DNA of 64,000 nt from Adineta ricciae (Eukaryota > Rotifera > Eurotatoria > Adinetida > Adinetidae), in NCBI GenBank assembly GCA_905250025.1, contig CAJNOJ010000157.1, positions 183,215-247,214 on the forward strand, given 5' to 3'. The translations under genes and the position numbers were made by a program. The notes under the pieces were generated by a model. It did not search any database. It worked only from the letters and a program-made list of their open reading frames with translations, and had not been told where the DNA came from. Below, piece by piece: positions 34,125 through 46,188 of the stretch. Position 1 is the stretch's first letter. Every line of letters starts with the position of its first letter.

Positions 34125-35432
34125 ACTCAAAGTTCTTTTATTTAATATAAAAATACTTTCACTGTTTATATACAAACAGAGATAACACAAAAGAAATGTT
34201 TTCAAATTATCATATTTATATCAACAATGAAAAAGAAGATTACACTTATTATTAGGTTCTTCTCTTCATGTTAACTTTTCATTTTATTTGTGAAATAATT
34301 AATTGTAAAACCTTTTATTACACAAAATTTTCCAAAAGGATAAAATGAAATCTTTTATTTAATTATCAGATAAACATTATCAATGTTCTCTATTGGAAAA
34401 AAAGTTGTCTTAATAGATTAAACTGACGTCATTTTAATATAAATTTATATTTAAAAGAGAAAAACGAAAATCTTTGTTTGACAACCATCTCACAAAAAGA
34501 AAAGATAAAGTCTTTTCAAATCATCGGACTTTTATATTGAAATAAGAAAAAGATGAATTATAGCGAAGAATATTCCAGGACTTTCTGCATTTCGTTATTG
34601 AAATTCTTTTGCACAATCTCAATTAACTATGATCGTAAAAGTTTGTTTTGTGAAGAGAAAACTATTGAATATAAATCCATTTCACATTCTTTTCTAAGAT
34701 TATTTTCATGTAAAAGAAACAAAAACGAAATCGAAGTCAATTTTTTGTTCAAAATCTCTTTTTTCATTCTTTTCTCTTCTGTGGTCTTTTTCCGAAAAAA
34801 AAGTTCCAATCAACAATTCTACTGAAACAGATCGAAAACATAATTCCCAAAGTGTTTAATTTCTTGTAAAGATTCTTTGTCAATCGAATTGTTCAGTAGA
34901 AAAACAATTCTATCGTTTATTCCAATTCTTGATGAAAATCAATTCTTGAAAGTCTACGTATTTAATACAACATTGTCATTGATCTAATAAAACACGAACA
35001 AAATCAAGAGAAATTTTGTTAAAGCAAAAAATTCTATTTTTCAGATTGATTTTCTTTTATTCGGATAAATCAATTTCCGACGAACACCATCATTTCTGTT
35101 GTTGAATACTTTGTCCATATGTCAGACTATGTGGATAATTCACAGGAATCATCTTATAGGGAAAATACCGATAAGAACTTCTCAGAGTTGTATTCAACAG
35201 AACGAAAGAAACACATATGATTATATTCAGAGAGAAGAAGCAGGGAAAAGACTCATATCAGATTAGATAAATTTCTCACAAACGATAAGGAATTAAGAGA
35301 AATTAATGGAAAACGAAGGCTTTTCCCCTACATAAGATGTTGGAATATCTTTTATAGATGATACATAATAACACATAGTTTTGTTTGAGTATTTGTATCT
35401 TCTTAGTCGAGTGTTAAGTCAAAACATTGTGA
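34125..35432. other. Intergenic, nothing recognised
   Basis: 1.3 kb, AT-rich. Overlapping opposite ORFs at 34553-34825 are mirror low-complexity frames and are not called. Confidence 0.45.
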
Positions 35433-36026
35433 ATGTCCAAAACTTCAAATAAGGAATCAATAAATTCGAAACCAGTAACATGTACAGATGGTGTATTTTC
35501 AACGACAAAAAATTCGATAACGTATGAATACAATACATGTCAAGGTATTGATGAATGTGATATTCAAAAATTATCGTGTCGAACCAAAGATCAAGATTTG
35601 AAGAAACTGTTCAAATCAACATTATTTATTGGTTCTGATGGTTCATCAGTTGTTGATTGCAAATTGCCGAGAAAAACTGGATTGAAAAAAGTCTTTTTGA
35701 TTTACAAAAAACAAAAAGGCAAATATTATATTGTTTATGGTCGAGCAACACAAACGAAAGGAACTCATTGGGGAAGAGTTGGTATTTTCACAGGAATTGG
35801 TGCTTTTACTGGAGGAGCAATCAGTGGAACACTTCTCTTCATTCCAGGTATTAACATAGCAGTAGCTCCGTTTATTTTAGGAGGAGTTCTTATTGGTTTA
35901 AGTGTTGGTGGTGTCAGTGCTCGTGCAACAATTAAAACTAAACAACAAATTCATTTCAATGATGTTATGCGACATATCAAAGACGAAATAGCAAATGGAA
36001 AACATTCACAATTGATTAATCTTTAA
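35433..36026 (+). CDS. Unknown protein with glycine-rich hydrophobic hairpin
   Basis: A single-exon ORF of 197 aa, well framed. The N-terminal 115 residues are soluble and mixed-charge with several Cys (CTDG, CQGIDECD, LSCR, VVDC). Residues about 120-165 form two glycine-zipper-like hydrophobic segments (GIFTGIGAFTGGAISGTLLF and APFILGGVLIGLSVGG), followed by a basic tail that ends in KHSQLINL. No signal peptide. It could insert into membranes as a hairpin. I recognise no family. Confidence 0.55.
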   Translation: MSKTSNKESINSKPVTCTDGVFSTTKNSITYEYNTCQGIDECDIQKLSCRTKDQDLKKLFKSTLFIGSDGSSVVDCKLPRKTGLKKVFLIYKKQKGKYYIVYGRATQTKGTHWGRVGIFTGIGAFTGGAISGTLLFIPGINIAVAPFILGGVLIGLSVGGVSARATIKTKQQIHFNDVMRHIKDEIANGKHSQLINL

Positions 36027-36449
36027 ATAATTACATAATCATATCACATCGAGTTATAAGAACTTTTTTTTTCTTATTCAAGAGAACCATAGTTTTTTAC
36101 CTGTATCTATGTACACATTCAATCTATTTTCTAATAGAAAGTTGTTGTTTGACATACGCGTAGTATTTCTTTTTGAAAATAACACAAAAGGTGTAAGTAT
36201 AGTTACATATTAGTAGAACATCGCTCCCATCAGCCAACCGTACGGATTGGTCTCATTTATCTTTTGCATTTCTATTAGTTGTGTTTCTTATCATCACATA
36301 CCGTTTGTACTAATCAAATAAAGAGTAAAGCGGTAAAACAGGTAGATACGTAGTAACAGATTCTAACATGTGACCACTTGGAATAAAAAAGTATAGTCTG
36401 AAAGTATAAAGCCTTTGTATGTATGCAGTGATAAGATATTTTTTTTATC
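36027..36449. other. Intergenic, nothing recognised
   Basis: 3' flank of the unknown gene and 5' flank of the sulfite oxidase gene; no clear element. Confidence 0.4.
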
Positions 36450-38617
36450 ATGTCTTCTACTGTTGCACGTGTGGAAAGTCCAGATGGAGATGTCGAGTCA
36501 AGTTTAACAAATAATGATCCCGCTTTGGCGGACGCTTTTCCAGAAGAACTAGCCAGTTGGCATGGGTGGGTAGACATTTTTCCAAATGTAGGATCAATAT
36601 TAATATCGAGAGTTATGCGTGTATACACAAAGACCATATGCGTACTGAAAATTCTGAATTCAATAGAAACAGAAATATTTTCTAAACTATTTTTATCAGG
36701 GTGTTATAAATTATCGTTTTTCGATTACAGGTATATCGAATGGCAAAATTATCCTGAACGTCGAAAGAAAGCACATGACATCTTGGCGGCTTACAAGGAC
36801 AAGTTTACACCGATTCCTGAATTTCAAGTAATATTTGTGACCAGGTTCTCGGATTTAGTGGGAGAAATTCTTTTATAGCTCAAACCATTGCCTGAAACGA
36901 ATCCAATTCTAGTTGGGCATCGATGGAAAGAGTAAGTTTGTGTATATTTATGAGAAGCAGATTTCCTCAGTAAGGATTAAAGTTCAAAAGGCATCGAAGA
37001 TAGTTGTCTATGACGCTACTAGACTTGAGAATAATTTTTCAAAATGACTGATAGATATCATGCTGTGCTCGGTCCAACACTCAAAGATATACCGGCTGAA
37101 TCATGGGCACTCGTACAAAAAGAAAAGGCAGCTGACATGGTTCACGTACTCGATTTCCCGTACAATGGAGAACCGCCACGGGATAAACTGATGCAGGGTA
37201 AAATAACACCAAACAAAGTATATTGTGTTTTGATCATGTAGATATCATGTTGATCTATTGACTATTCTAGTACCATTTCGTGCGTAATCATGGAGGCATT
37301 CCAACGATTGACAAAGCTGCTTTCAGACTAAATATCGGTGGGTTGGTAAACAAGCCGCAAACATTGACATTGGCTGATCTTCAAGATCCAAACAAATTCG
37401 AACCCGTCGAAGTAACGGTCACTCTGCAAGTATGTCAAACTGCGAGTTCGTCATACGACATCTACAGAATTTCGTGTTAATATTCTTTCTTTCGATCGTT
37501 AGTGTTCGGGTACGCGTCGTATCGAACAGATTCATGAATATCCTGGAGATGGCGACGAATTGATTAACGCACCATGGGGCGAAGGAGCCATTGGTACAGC
37601 TCGTTATCGCGGAGTGTCTCTTAAGAAAGTCCTGAAATATTGTGGTGGCATGAAAGATAATGCTCGTCATATAGAATTCCTAGGCGCCGATACGTATTTC
37701 AAGAAACTAGAAGTATACAACTATGCTGTTAGTGTGCCTCGCCGAAAAGTAGAAGCAGTTAATGAAGTTCTACTCGCATGGGAAATGAATGGTGAACCAT
37801 TACCGGCTATTCATGGAGCCCCACTTCGCATGGTTGTCACAGGTTTCATCGGAGCAAGATCATGTAAGTGGGTGTATCAAATCAATGTTCTCGATGAACC
37901 ATCGCATGGTCCTGTACAACGAAAAGAGTATCTCTACTACGGACCTCAAACAGGAAAACAGAATGTTCAGTTTTCTAATGGATTTTCTATTCAAGAAATG
38001 CCTGTTTCTTCGGCCATCATGACTCCGAAGGACAGGGAGGTCGTCGTGCATCGAGGCCAGATTGAAATCACTGGATGGGCATATTCAGGTGGTGGAAGAT
38101 GGATAGAAAGAGTTGATGTATCAGCTGACGGTGGACATATCTGGTAGGATAAGATTCTCTTTGTAGATTGAATCATATTAATTTCTTCTTAGGTATCAAT
38201 GCAAACCTGATGACATGACAGAAAAGTAAGTAAATGTTGTCTTAATCTACGTAACACGTTCATCGATCTTGTTCTGTCAGACACTATCATGCTTGGCGAT
38301 TGTGGAAAATTACTTTACCCTTGCACGCCGAAGGTTGGCTTGAATTGTGTGTTCGAGCTTTTGATAATGCCTGTAATACGCAACCTACATTTGTACGCAG
38401 TACCTGGAATTGGGATTTGCATGTGACAAGTTCGGCTCATCGCATCAAAATTTATTCGGTGAATGCATCACATGAAGATACTGCTCGACGACTACGTGAA
38501 TTGAAAGAAAACGGCGATTCTCTCGAACCAATTACTCGTCCACTCATGTTTCATATCGAAAGCGATGAACACTACAATGAAATGGTTAAAAAACATCCAC
38601 GTGAACCTGAAGAATAA
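36450..38617 (+). CDS. SUOX: Sulfite oxidase, molybdopterin type, fungal-like
   Basis: Eight exons (36450-36565, 36731-36827, 36879-36931, 37055-37217, 37271-37429, 37503-38143, 38193-38225, 38281-38617) give 532 aa; all phases match and the sum is divisible by 3. It has a Moco-binding domain with FVRNHGGIPTID, LQCSGTRRIEQIHEYPGDGD (Cys197 is the expected Mo ligand, and intron 5 falls directly before it), INAPWGEGAIGTARYRG, and IGARSCKWVYQI. The C-terminal dimerisation domain has TPKDREVVVH, EITGWAYSGGGRWIERVDVS and FDNACNTQPTFVRSTWNWD. There is no N-terminal cytochrome b5 domain, unlike animal SUOX. As I recall it, the sequence resembles fungal sulfite oxidases (ETNPxLxGxRWK, KDMVHVLDFPYNGEPP-like blocks). 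Expected reaction: sulfite to sulfate. GC content is higher than in its neighbours. Confidence 0.9.
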
Positions 38618-39345
38618 GACTAATCGATAAATAAGCAAAAACTGTTCTTTGAAGTTTAAAACGAAGTTAAAGTCGAATCTGGTGGTTGATTTTCTTTATA
38701 TACCTGTAGAATCTAACTGATTTTTCTTCATTGATTATACTTTTATCTACAACGAAAAGAAAGTGAATAAAAAAGAATGATGATCACTCGTATGATATCT
38801 TTACTGCGCTTAGTTGTATCTTGTTTTTAGCTATACACAATAGGAGACAGAATTCTTGTATTGGCGCATCATAGCCATCGTAAGATTCTCATTAAACTGA
38901 TAAATGCGATAAATGATGACTTTTTTCCGAGATAGGGCGAAGGTGTGACTCGTCAGTATCAACCATCACCCTAATTCTACTCGAAATATCCTTAATACCA
39001 TACTAGTTGAATATTGATTAAATAGTTTAGGAAAATAGAGCTTCATTCTACGAAAAAAAAGAATTTTTTTCTCGATTACGTAATAAAGAGATAACGTACC
39101 ACCGCCATTACTTTTGATTTTGGACATACCTGAGTAAATTAACTCTAAAAGTCCATTTGATGTAGCGTAGCTTTTATTTTCACCTGTATGAGTTATAAAT
39201 CTTGCATGTGATTTTTCTATACGTGCATCACCAAGTATAACAATAAGACAATGAAATATACGTCATATAAAAATTTTCTACATTTATATTTTCTTTTGTA
39301 ACTATAAAAAGAAAGGATCATAATATTAAAACGTACATAAGTACA
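38618..39345. other. Intergenic, nothing recognised
   Basis: AT-rich spacer between two probable foreign genes on the same strand. No coding signal. Confidence 0.45.
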
Positions 39346-40704
39346 ATGATGCATAATATGGACTTGAAATTTATATCACTCGCGTTTATTTCATTATTTT
39401 ATGTTTATGGATCTCCCATTGAATTACACTCTAACTCAATCAATACGCTTAGTACAGTTTTAAATGATATCATTCAAGGTAATGTGGCAAATATACAAAC
39501 AGCTGATCAAATACTCAATGCATTGCTATTGGCAATAGGCAATACTCTCTCACCTCCATCGACAAGGGAACAAATTATTGATGCAGCTGCTAATGCATCA
39601 AATGCAAAAACAAATTCGTCACCACCTAATCTCATAGAATATGCTGTGAATTTGCTTATTTTAGGTATAGATCCAAATAATGTTCATACGAACATTGCTT
39701 CTTTAACGACATTCAATAGTATGACAAATAACAATCCTCATTTATTGAATGTAATCAAAGCTGAAGATCCACAATTCTCAGCGGATGAAAATATTCTTCG
39801 AGCCGCAATGTATTTTCCCACTACATTCAATATATTGAATAGCTCAGATATCCCTGCAATCATCATGATCCCTGCGACTGCCATTCCGGGTGGTCAATCA
39901 TGGGCTTCAAATTATGCTAAAAAGTTTGCTGAAGAAAAAATTGCTAATCCTATGTGGCTCAACATACCCTCATTTACTCTCCAAGATGCACAAATTTCTG
40001 CTGAATATGTGGCATATGCTATTAATTATGTTTCACAATATACAGGAAATGGTAACGTATCAGTGATTGCTTGGAGTCAGGGCACGGTGAATACTCAATG
40101 GGCTTTAAAATATTTTCGTTCGACACGAAAAATAGTTTCAGATTTTATTGCAATTTCACCAGATTTTCGCGGCACAGTTCTAGCTGAAGTCCTATGTCCG
40201 AAATTCCCACGGCTTCCTTGTGCACCCAGTATTTTACAACAAATTGATAGCTCAACTTTTATAAAAGTATTGAGACAAAACGGAGGTGACTCTGAAATTG
40301 TACCCACCACCACCGTATACAGCGCTACTGATGAAGTCGTACAACCTCAAAGTGGACCACAAGCATCGGGACTTCTTTTGAATGCAAGTAATAATCTCAT
40401 TCAAGATATTTGTCCTTTACAACCAGCAGGTTTAATATATACGCATGAAGGAATGTTATATAATCCACTAGGATACGCTTTAGCTGTCGATGCGCTCACA
40501 CATGAAGGACATGCCGATGTAAATAGAATGCTAAGACAGAATCCTGCTATCTGTCTGTTACTAACTACACCTGGTTTAACTGTCGAGGATGTACTAATAG
40601 CTGAAACTACAATTATTACTTTTGCACTCAATATTATCACCTATTCTCCAAAGCAATTTAATGAACCATCTATTAAAAAATATGCTTTATCTAATGCTAA
40701 TTGA
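39346..40704 (+). CDS. CALB-type secreted lipase
   Basis: A single-exon ORF of 452 aa with signal peptide (MMHNMDLKFISLAFISLFYVYG). It matches Candida antarctica lipase B-like enzymes along its length: an oxyanion-region PATAIPGGQSWASNY, nucleophile elbow VIAWSQGTVNTQWALKY (Ser244), SPDFRGTVLA, PTTTVYSATDEVVQPQ (Asp329), and THEGML (His367). All three catalytic residues are present. The elbow is T/A-W-S-Q-G rather than GxSxG, as in CALB itself. The N-terminal ~120 residues form an extra helical region. Expected role: extracellular hydrolysis of ester lipids. The family is known mainly from fungi, so fungal acquisition is the simplest reading; the gene is intronless. Confidence 0.87.
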   Translation: MMHNMDLKFISLAFISLFYVYGSPIELHSNSINTLSTVLNDIIQGNVANIQTADQILNALLLAIGNTLSPPSTREQIIDAAANASNAKTNSSPPNLIEYAVNLLILGIDPNNVHTNIASLTTFNSMTNNNPHLLNVIKAEDPQFSADENILRAAMYFPTTFNILNSSDIPAIIMIPATAIPGGQSWASNYAKKFAEEKIANPMWLNIPSFTLQDAQISAEYVAYAINYVSQYTGNGNVSVIAWSQGTVNTQWALKYFRSTRKIVSDFIAISPDFRGTVLAEVLCPKFPRLPCAPSILQQIDSSTFIKVLRQNGGDSEIVPTTTVYSATDEVVQPQSGPQASGLLLNASNNLIQDICPLQPAGLIYTHEGMLYNPLGYALAVDALTHEGHADVNRMLRQNPAICLLLTTPGLTVEDVLIAETTIITFALNIITYSPKQFNEPSIKKYALSNAN

Positions 40705-42334
40705 CATTTATATTTTCATTCCATGCCAGTTTTTTTCATTTCCGTGTTCTTTTACTTTATTAAATATACAAGGACACATAAAATAAACTAAGCTCTTCTT
40801 TGTGGTATATTTGAAATAACTGTTAAGCTTATAAGGGAGCCATCTAAGATGATACCTCCCGTTTGAGCTAATATTTTGTTCGCAGGTATAGCTCACAATA
40901 TGAGTCATCATCTTGAAACGGTTATTTCCCATATACCCTGTTTTTGTTGAAGTAATGTAATTATAAGATATGGGAGGACTCTACCTTTGAGTTCCCTCCG
41001 AACAATATCGAAACGACTTATTTTCCAACTGAGTTTTGAAATTTTGTCTAGATGAAGTTGTCAAGATAAGTTGTTCATTTTACGAATTCTTTAGTTATAA
41101 ACGAAAGTGCTATTGTATTACCCTTTATATGTGTTTACACGATAACTCTCGGTAGAAGAATCAAATTGAGCTGAAATTATCAACATGGTGTCATCTCATC
41201 AATATCTCAGTCCAGTCTGAAGATGATTTCAGTCAGTTGTGATATAGCTGACTTGAGAGTGAAATTTTCTCCAGCCTTTACATATACAATTCAATGCCTG
41301 CACACTTTTTCATGATAAGGATCTGTTGAATGATCTGAGTGTATTTCACCCGGATGACCTGTCTATTAGTCATAACTCTTTCCTGTAGGTACAGTTGTCA
41401 AACTTGGTAAGATGAGTTTCGGTTCAGTGAAAGGTGAAGGGAAACCACGAGGGTCAGCGTGACCCGAATCATCACTCTGTTTGTTAGCGCCAAGGAAATC
41501 ATTCTAGATGTGTTGGATGCTGTAAAATGCAGATATCCATTCACAAACAAGTCTTATCTTAATTATATTTGAACTTTAATTTAACATAAAGAAAGTACTA
41601 ATAAAATATTACTAAGAACAGATTTGAAACATCTCATCGTTATCAAATATTAACAGAAATGATCAGGCTTCTAGAGTCAGTCAATGTTCTTCATCCGTTT
41701 ATTCATACGATAACTCTGGAATGACTAATGCGATTGAGATGAGGTTTGGAATGGTATATTATTACACGAAAATCTCGCTGGTAAAATTCGACGATGAAAC
41801 TGATCAAACGAGTGACTTATGGATTATCAAAAGAAGAAATAATATATCTTTGTAAGTGGTTATGTCTTCCTCATGATACACTTCTCCTAGTAAACATAAC
41901 TCTCGGATAAAATCTGAATCTTCCGCATTGATTATCTTACAACATGACAAGTTTACTGAATTAGAATAATGGAATTCAAGGCGAATAAAGCAAAGGCATT
42001 CACGAAAAACATTTATTTTTCGTTTCATGATTATGAATATCCAACTTTTAACATCCAAACATCTGTCTGCTATTCATTACCACCCAGATTTGTCCTCCAG
42101 CATCTAATCCGATTCGGTATTATCAAGTCGATCACCAATTCACGTTTAACAAGTGTTCGAAACGCTTTGGCATCTGCATCTGTCTTCCACATGTTTTTTT
42201 TTCTAAGAAATGAAAGAATATGTTCAATAAGTAAATCTGGTCATTTCTGTCCTTGATATTCATCTTAAATTTTTGTTAAAAGATTTTGACATTGTTCATA
42301 ACTAATTAATGATAAATCTCTTATGGATAAAGCA
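40705..42334. other. Intergenic; possible unrecognised relic
   Basis: 1.6 kb. On the minus strand, 42240-41804 has overlapping short open frames with protein-like stretches (for example HILSFLRKKNMWKTDADAKA) broken by stops and frame changes. It may be an old gene relic, but I cannot name it. The rest shows nothing. Confidence 0.3.
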
Positions 42335-42910
42335 TCAATTGGATGTGTGGGAGAGACAATGAAAAAAAAACTTGATGAATGTACGACGACGAGCAATCGA
42401 AGTTGCATTTCTCATCGAACAAAATCGATGTGGTAACTTATTATCAAAAACAACGGTTGTATTCGTTTTTCGCATCAGATAACGATTGATCTCAATATGA
42501 TAAATGTTCGTATAAGTTTTGTCTGGCGTTATCCTTGGACGAAATTTAAGCGCACTACCTTCAAGTTTATCATCAATCTGTAAATAATAAACACCAATTG
42601 CTTGAATATTTTCTGTACGACCTTCTATTTGCCAATGACCAGAATATTTAACATCTAAATTAAACACAAATATTATGGTAAACAATGACTGAATGACATG
42701 ATTTACCCGCTGGAAGATTGTAACATTGTACTTTGACAATAACTTGTAATCGAGTGTCGTTAGTTGTTTTGTCGAAATCGAGAATTTCTCCAAACATTGA
42801 TACCAGTTTAACAAAGAGTTTCTCTAAGTTCCTTTATGTATTTGCATATTGTTCATTCATGGGTAACCATCTTGAGGGTGTGGGTGTTATTTTATCTTTA
42901 CTTTATAAAA
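42335..42910 (-). pseudogene. DUF4246-like (2OG-oxygenase-type) gene remnant
   Basis: Reading leftward: ITPTPSRWLPMNEQYANT, an in-frame TAA near 42828, then RNLEKLFVKLVSMFGEILDFD...TRLQVIVKVQCYNLPA up to a donor GTAAATCATG. The intron ends in TTTAATTTAG near 42659, and the next exon gives DVKYSGHWQIEGRTENIQAI, GVYYLQIDDKLEGSALKFRP and a C-terminal PHRFCSMRNATSIARRRTFI. The GxWxxEG, IxAxGxYY, LxFRP and HR...RRTFxxFF order matches my knowledge of DUF4246 proteins of bdelloids and fungi. The continuous ORF at 42335-42814 reads through the intron in a shifted frame and is not the real protein. With the stop and missing N-terminal half it is probably a pseudogene. Confidence 0.6.
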
Positions 42911-43809
42911 CCACAATAATAAAAAAGAATAACTGTATTTGAGAGAAAACGGCTTATCGAAAGATGGACTAATGGTAAAAAGGAGAACCAAATATTATTA
43001 TTTCGATTTCTTCCAAACGCGTGGCTGAGGTTTTGTAGGAAGGATGAAGATCTTGACGAAGCGATTTGCATTCAATACACATCTGATTGAATGATTGGGG
43101 TGAGTTACTGAGATCAGTATATCCCATTTAGATACAAACTCCGTGTTTGTCAGGTTAACACGTTTTGATCTCCTCGTGACGGTTAGTTACTTCCTTTCAT
43201 GTCCCCAGGTGGTTTCAATGCACGAAGATACACTGAAAGGTATGACTGAGGAATCAAATATTATCATGTTTTACTATTCCTTCTATCGGTGAGAGGCGTT
43301 TTTTTATCATCTTAGTTGGATTAAATAAATTAATGATTCAACATAAAATGAGAACCTAAAATCAGAAGAATGAGTAGGAAATGGAGAAAAAAGTGTTTAT
43401 AAATGACTGTGCCGTGTTCGAAATTTCATCATCACTTTCCACATCTTCCTTTCATTTGTAAACAAGACGATGTTGTGTTGATTTCGTCATTACGGGCCAT
43501 GTTTGATGAAAAGAAAATACCAAGCAAATATTGTGTCAAAATAAAGTTCTCGATTTCTGTAAATTAGAATATGAAAAACAATTGATCACTCGTAATTAAG
43601 TAATTATTAAAATAGGAAATCTATACGAGCGAGTAGACAAATGTTGATGGAAAACATTCGGAGAAGTGTGATTCCAGATTCTCACGACTTGCAAAACAAA
43701 GTAAATATTAAACAATGGTGAATAACAATATTTGATCCTTCTGGCGACGACTGAAATCGTTTAATATACATCATCACATTCTTCTCATAATCACATTTGC
43801 AACTTTAAG
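42911..43809. other. Intergenic, nothing recognised
   Basis: No coding signal or named element found. Confidence 0.4.
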
Positions 43810-46188
43810 ATGAAATACTTAGTCACAATATGTATTCTCATGCCTATCATGTGGATTGACCTTCTGATAATTCCAACAAGTAAGATTTGTTTTTCTTTTT
43901 ACAATAGAAGTCATATTGAGAGAATGTTAAGTTTGAACCAAAATACGAGAGATCTCGTCAAAAGCTGAAATTTATGCAGAGATAACGGTGTTCTACATTT
44001 GTATGAACAAACAAACAAATATACAAAAGGAAACCATTATATACTTTGAGAGATTTGTTGTATTCCTCATAGTTATTGATACTTACAGAGAGTGCGGGAA
44101 AAATAACAATCTCTTCACTGAGTATTTTAGAAAGCGCTGAATCGTGTCATGGTGCAGTTGCTCAACATAAAAATGAGTTTATCGTTGATGCAGAAAATAA
44201 CACATGGCAGATTCACCAGAATGGAAAATTTTATAAATTCAATGGCGACAAGTGTAAGTCCGAAATCACCAAATTAGTGTACTGGAACCACATTGTCTAC
44301 CGTCTTCTTGGATCCGCAGATTGGCAAAAATGGATCAATGATGACTGGAAAAGAGAAACATATCATCCTTTAAAGAGAAAACTAAAATCTTTAAAAGGAT
44401 GTGAATCTCCGTTAGAGTCAGGTAATTCTTTCAATTTTTTTAGAACTCATTTCTGTTTAGTAGTTGATATTGTCAATTTTTCTGCTAAATTATCTAGTGG
44501 GTAAACTATGTTTCGTACTACCCATTTTCAACATTTGACATTCTCGAACTCTTCTAAGAAATTGGTGAGAATGAGTTTTCGTTTTGAGTATGTTGACATG
44601 TTGCCAGATGATTGAAATGGAAGGTTCAAAACATAGTTCATTCGCTACAGAGATACTGTGAATTGATAAGAGCTATTCGGCTGATTGCGATACCTTATAG
44701 AAGAAAAAGCGATTTGTAGATTGTTTTCTTATTTTAGAATATTTTGTGTGACATTAATCTGTTTTACGATATAAATAGATCTTTAGAAGAGACAAAAAAG
44801 ATTAAATTAGATGCATATTCTCATTAGTTTTGTATAATAGTCCATAGAATTTATAAGTTACTGAACAAATTAGAAAAGAAAATAACAGAATCGTTTATTC
44901 CTTTTGATATGAGAAGTGACAACAACATTTTCGGAAAATGTTTTATTTCACGAATTGCGTTTTTCTTAATTTTTTAAATTAAATTACCTTTCGCATTGCA
45001 TATACGTCTATTTAGAAAAAACGACAACTACAAAATCCACAACAACAGCATTTAAAATAGTACCCGCAACAACATCACCACTCACAACAGCGAAACCCCC
45101 CGCAACAACATCACCACTCACAACAACATCACCCCCCACAACAGCGAAACCCCCCACAACAACATCACCACTCACAACGTCACATGTATCAACAATTGAA
45201 CAATCGTTAACTACGATGAATACACCATCAGGATCCCGTTCTGGTAATTTCATTTCATTGATTATCTTCTTATACTAATACTTCAACTAGAAGAAAATCC
45301 TCGTACATTTAAATTAAGATAGATTTGCATTTTTTGTCCTCATGAATGAGTGTCTGACTCATAAATATTCCTAAAATGGATCATCATCAGTATAACAAAC
45401 GAGAAAAACTTTTCTACTTTGTATTTCTATTTTTATGATTAGTAAACGAATCTTCATTGAATTATTTTCTTCCTGAAAATTGTAATAATTCAAAATACAT
45501 TGGTGATTATTGTAATATTTCAACAAATCCTTGTGATATCAATCCATGTCAAAATATGGGCAATTGTACAATTCATCCACAATTTCCACATGTTTCGCAA
45601 TGCAAATGTTTACCAGACTTCACCGGCACTCTTTGTGAAAGAAATATTCGTCCGTGCAAGTTGAACATATGTTTATATCAAGGTTTGAATTCATTTCAAC
45701 TTGTTCACATATGTTAAAAGAACTATATTTCAGGTATTTGCATAGAATTAAATGAAACAAGTTTTAAATGTAATTGTACTGAAGGACATACAGGGATTCA
45801 TTGTGAACACACGATCAATTTCTGCGAAAATGTGACATGTTTGAACAAAGGCGTTTGTCGATCAATATTTCTTAATTATAAATGCGAATGTTTATATGGC
45901 ACATCGGGAAAACATTGTGAAAATACGGAATTTAGTATTGTTCTTCGTCAGAATATCGCCAAGAGTCTTGCATACATTGCTATCATCGCTATCTCGATCG
46001 TTATTACTTTTATTCTTAGCCTTGATATATTGAAATATGTATTTGGGATAGATGTCACTCAAAAAGAACGTGAAGAAATTCGACGTGAAATAATTTCAAA
46101 GAAAAAATGTATTCGAAAGACAAACAAGAAGATGTTTCATCCTAAACAACGTATGAACAAAATAATTCCTCTACGTCAATTTCCATAG
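43810..46188 (+). CDS. Type I membrane protein: mucin-like stalk plus EGF repeats
   Basis: Five exons (43810-43879, 44089-44421, 45016-45243, 45443-45682, 45734-46188) are all phase-1 joined and give 441 aa. Exon 1 is a signal peptide (MKYLVTICILMPIMWIDLL). Exon 2 encodes an unassigned domain of about 110 residues with a CHGA...WQIHQNGKFYKFNGDKC pattern. Exon 3 is a Thr/Pro/Ser mucin-like stalk made of a tandem repeat. Exons 4 and 5 encode three EGF-like domains: CQNMGNCTIHP...CKCLPDFTGTLCE, ...CNCTEGHTGIHCE, and CLNKGVCRS...CECLYGTSGKHCE. A TM segment (YIAIIAISIVITFILSLDIL) and a basic 55-residue cytosolic tail follow. Likely a cell-surface adhesion protein. The acceptor of intron 1 is the least certain junction. 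Confidence 0.8.
44504..44643. repeat. Imperfect inverted repeat inside intron 2
   Basis: AACTATGTTT at the left pairs with AAACATAGTT at the right, and the homology extends inward with mismatches (CCATTTTCAA versus TTGAAATGG). A nested CATTCTC...GAGAATG lies at the centre. About 140 bp, the size of a small decayed MITE. No clear target-site duplication. Confidence 0.4.
45075..45178 (+). repeat. Coding minisatellite in mucin stalk
   Basis: Tandem copies of ACAACATCACCACTCACAAC with alternating GCGAAACCCCCC, encoding TTSPLTT and AKPP units. Unusually C-rich for this genome. Length polymorphism is expected, and the frame is kept. Confidence 0.75.

Noticed and set aside
34553-34825. ORFs on both strands
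   Set aside because: Low-complexity mirror frames without protein-like features.
45008-45253. Minus-strand ORF rich in Val/Gly (VVSGDVVAGG repeats)
   Set aside because: It is the reverse complement of the Thr/Pro minisatellite in the mucin stalk exon, whose + frame splices into a complete gene.
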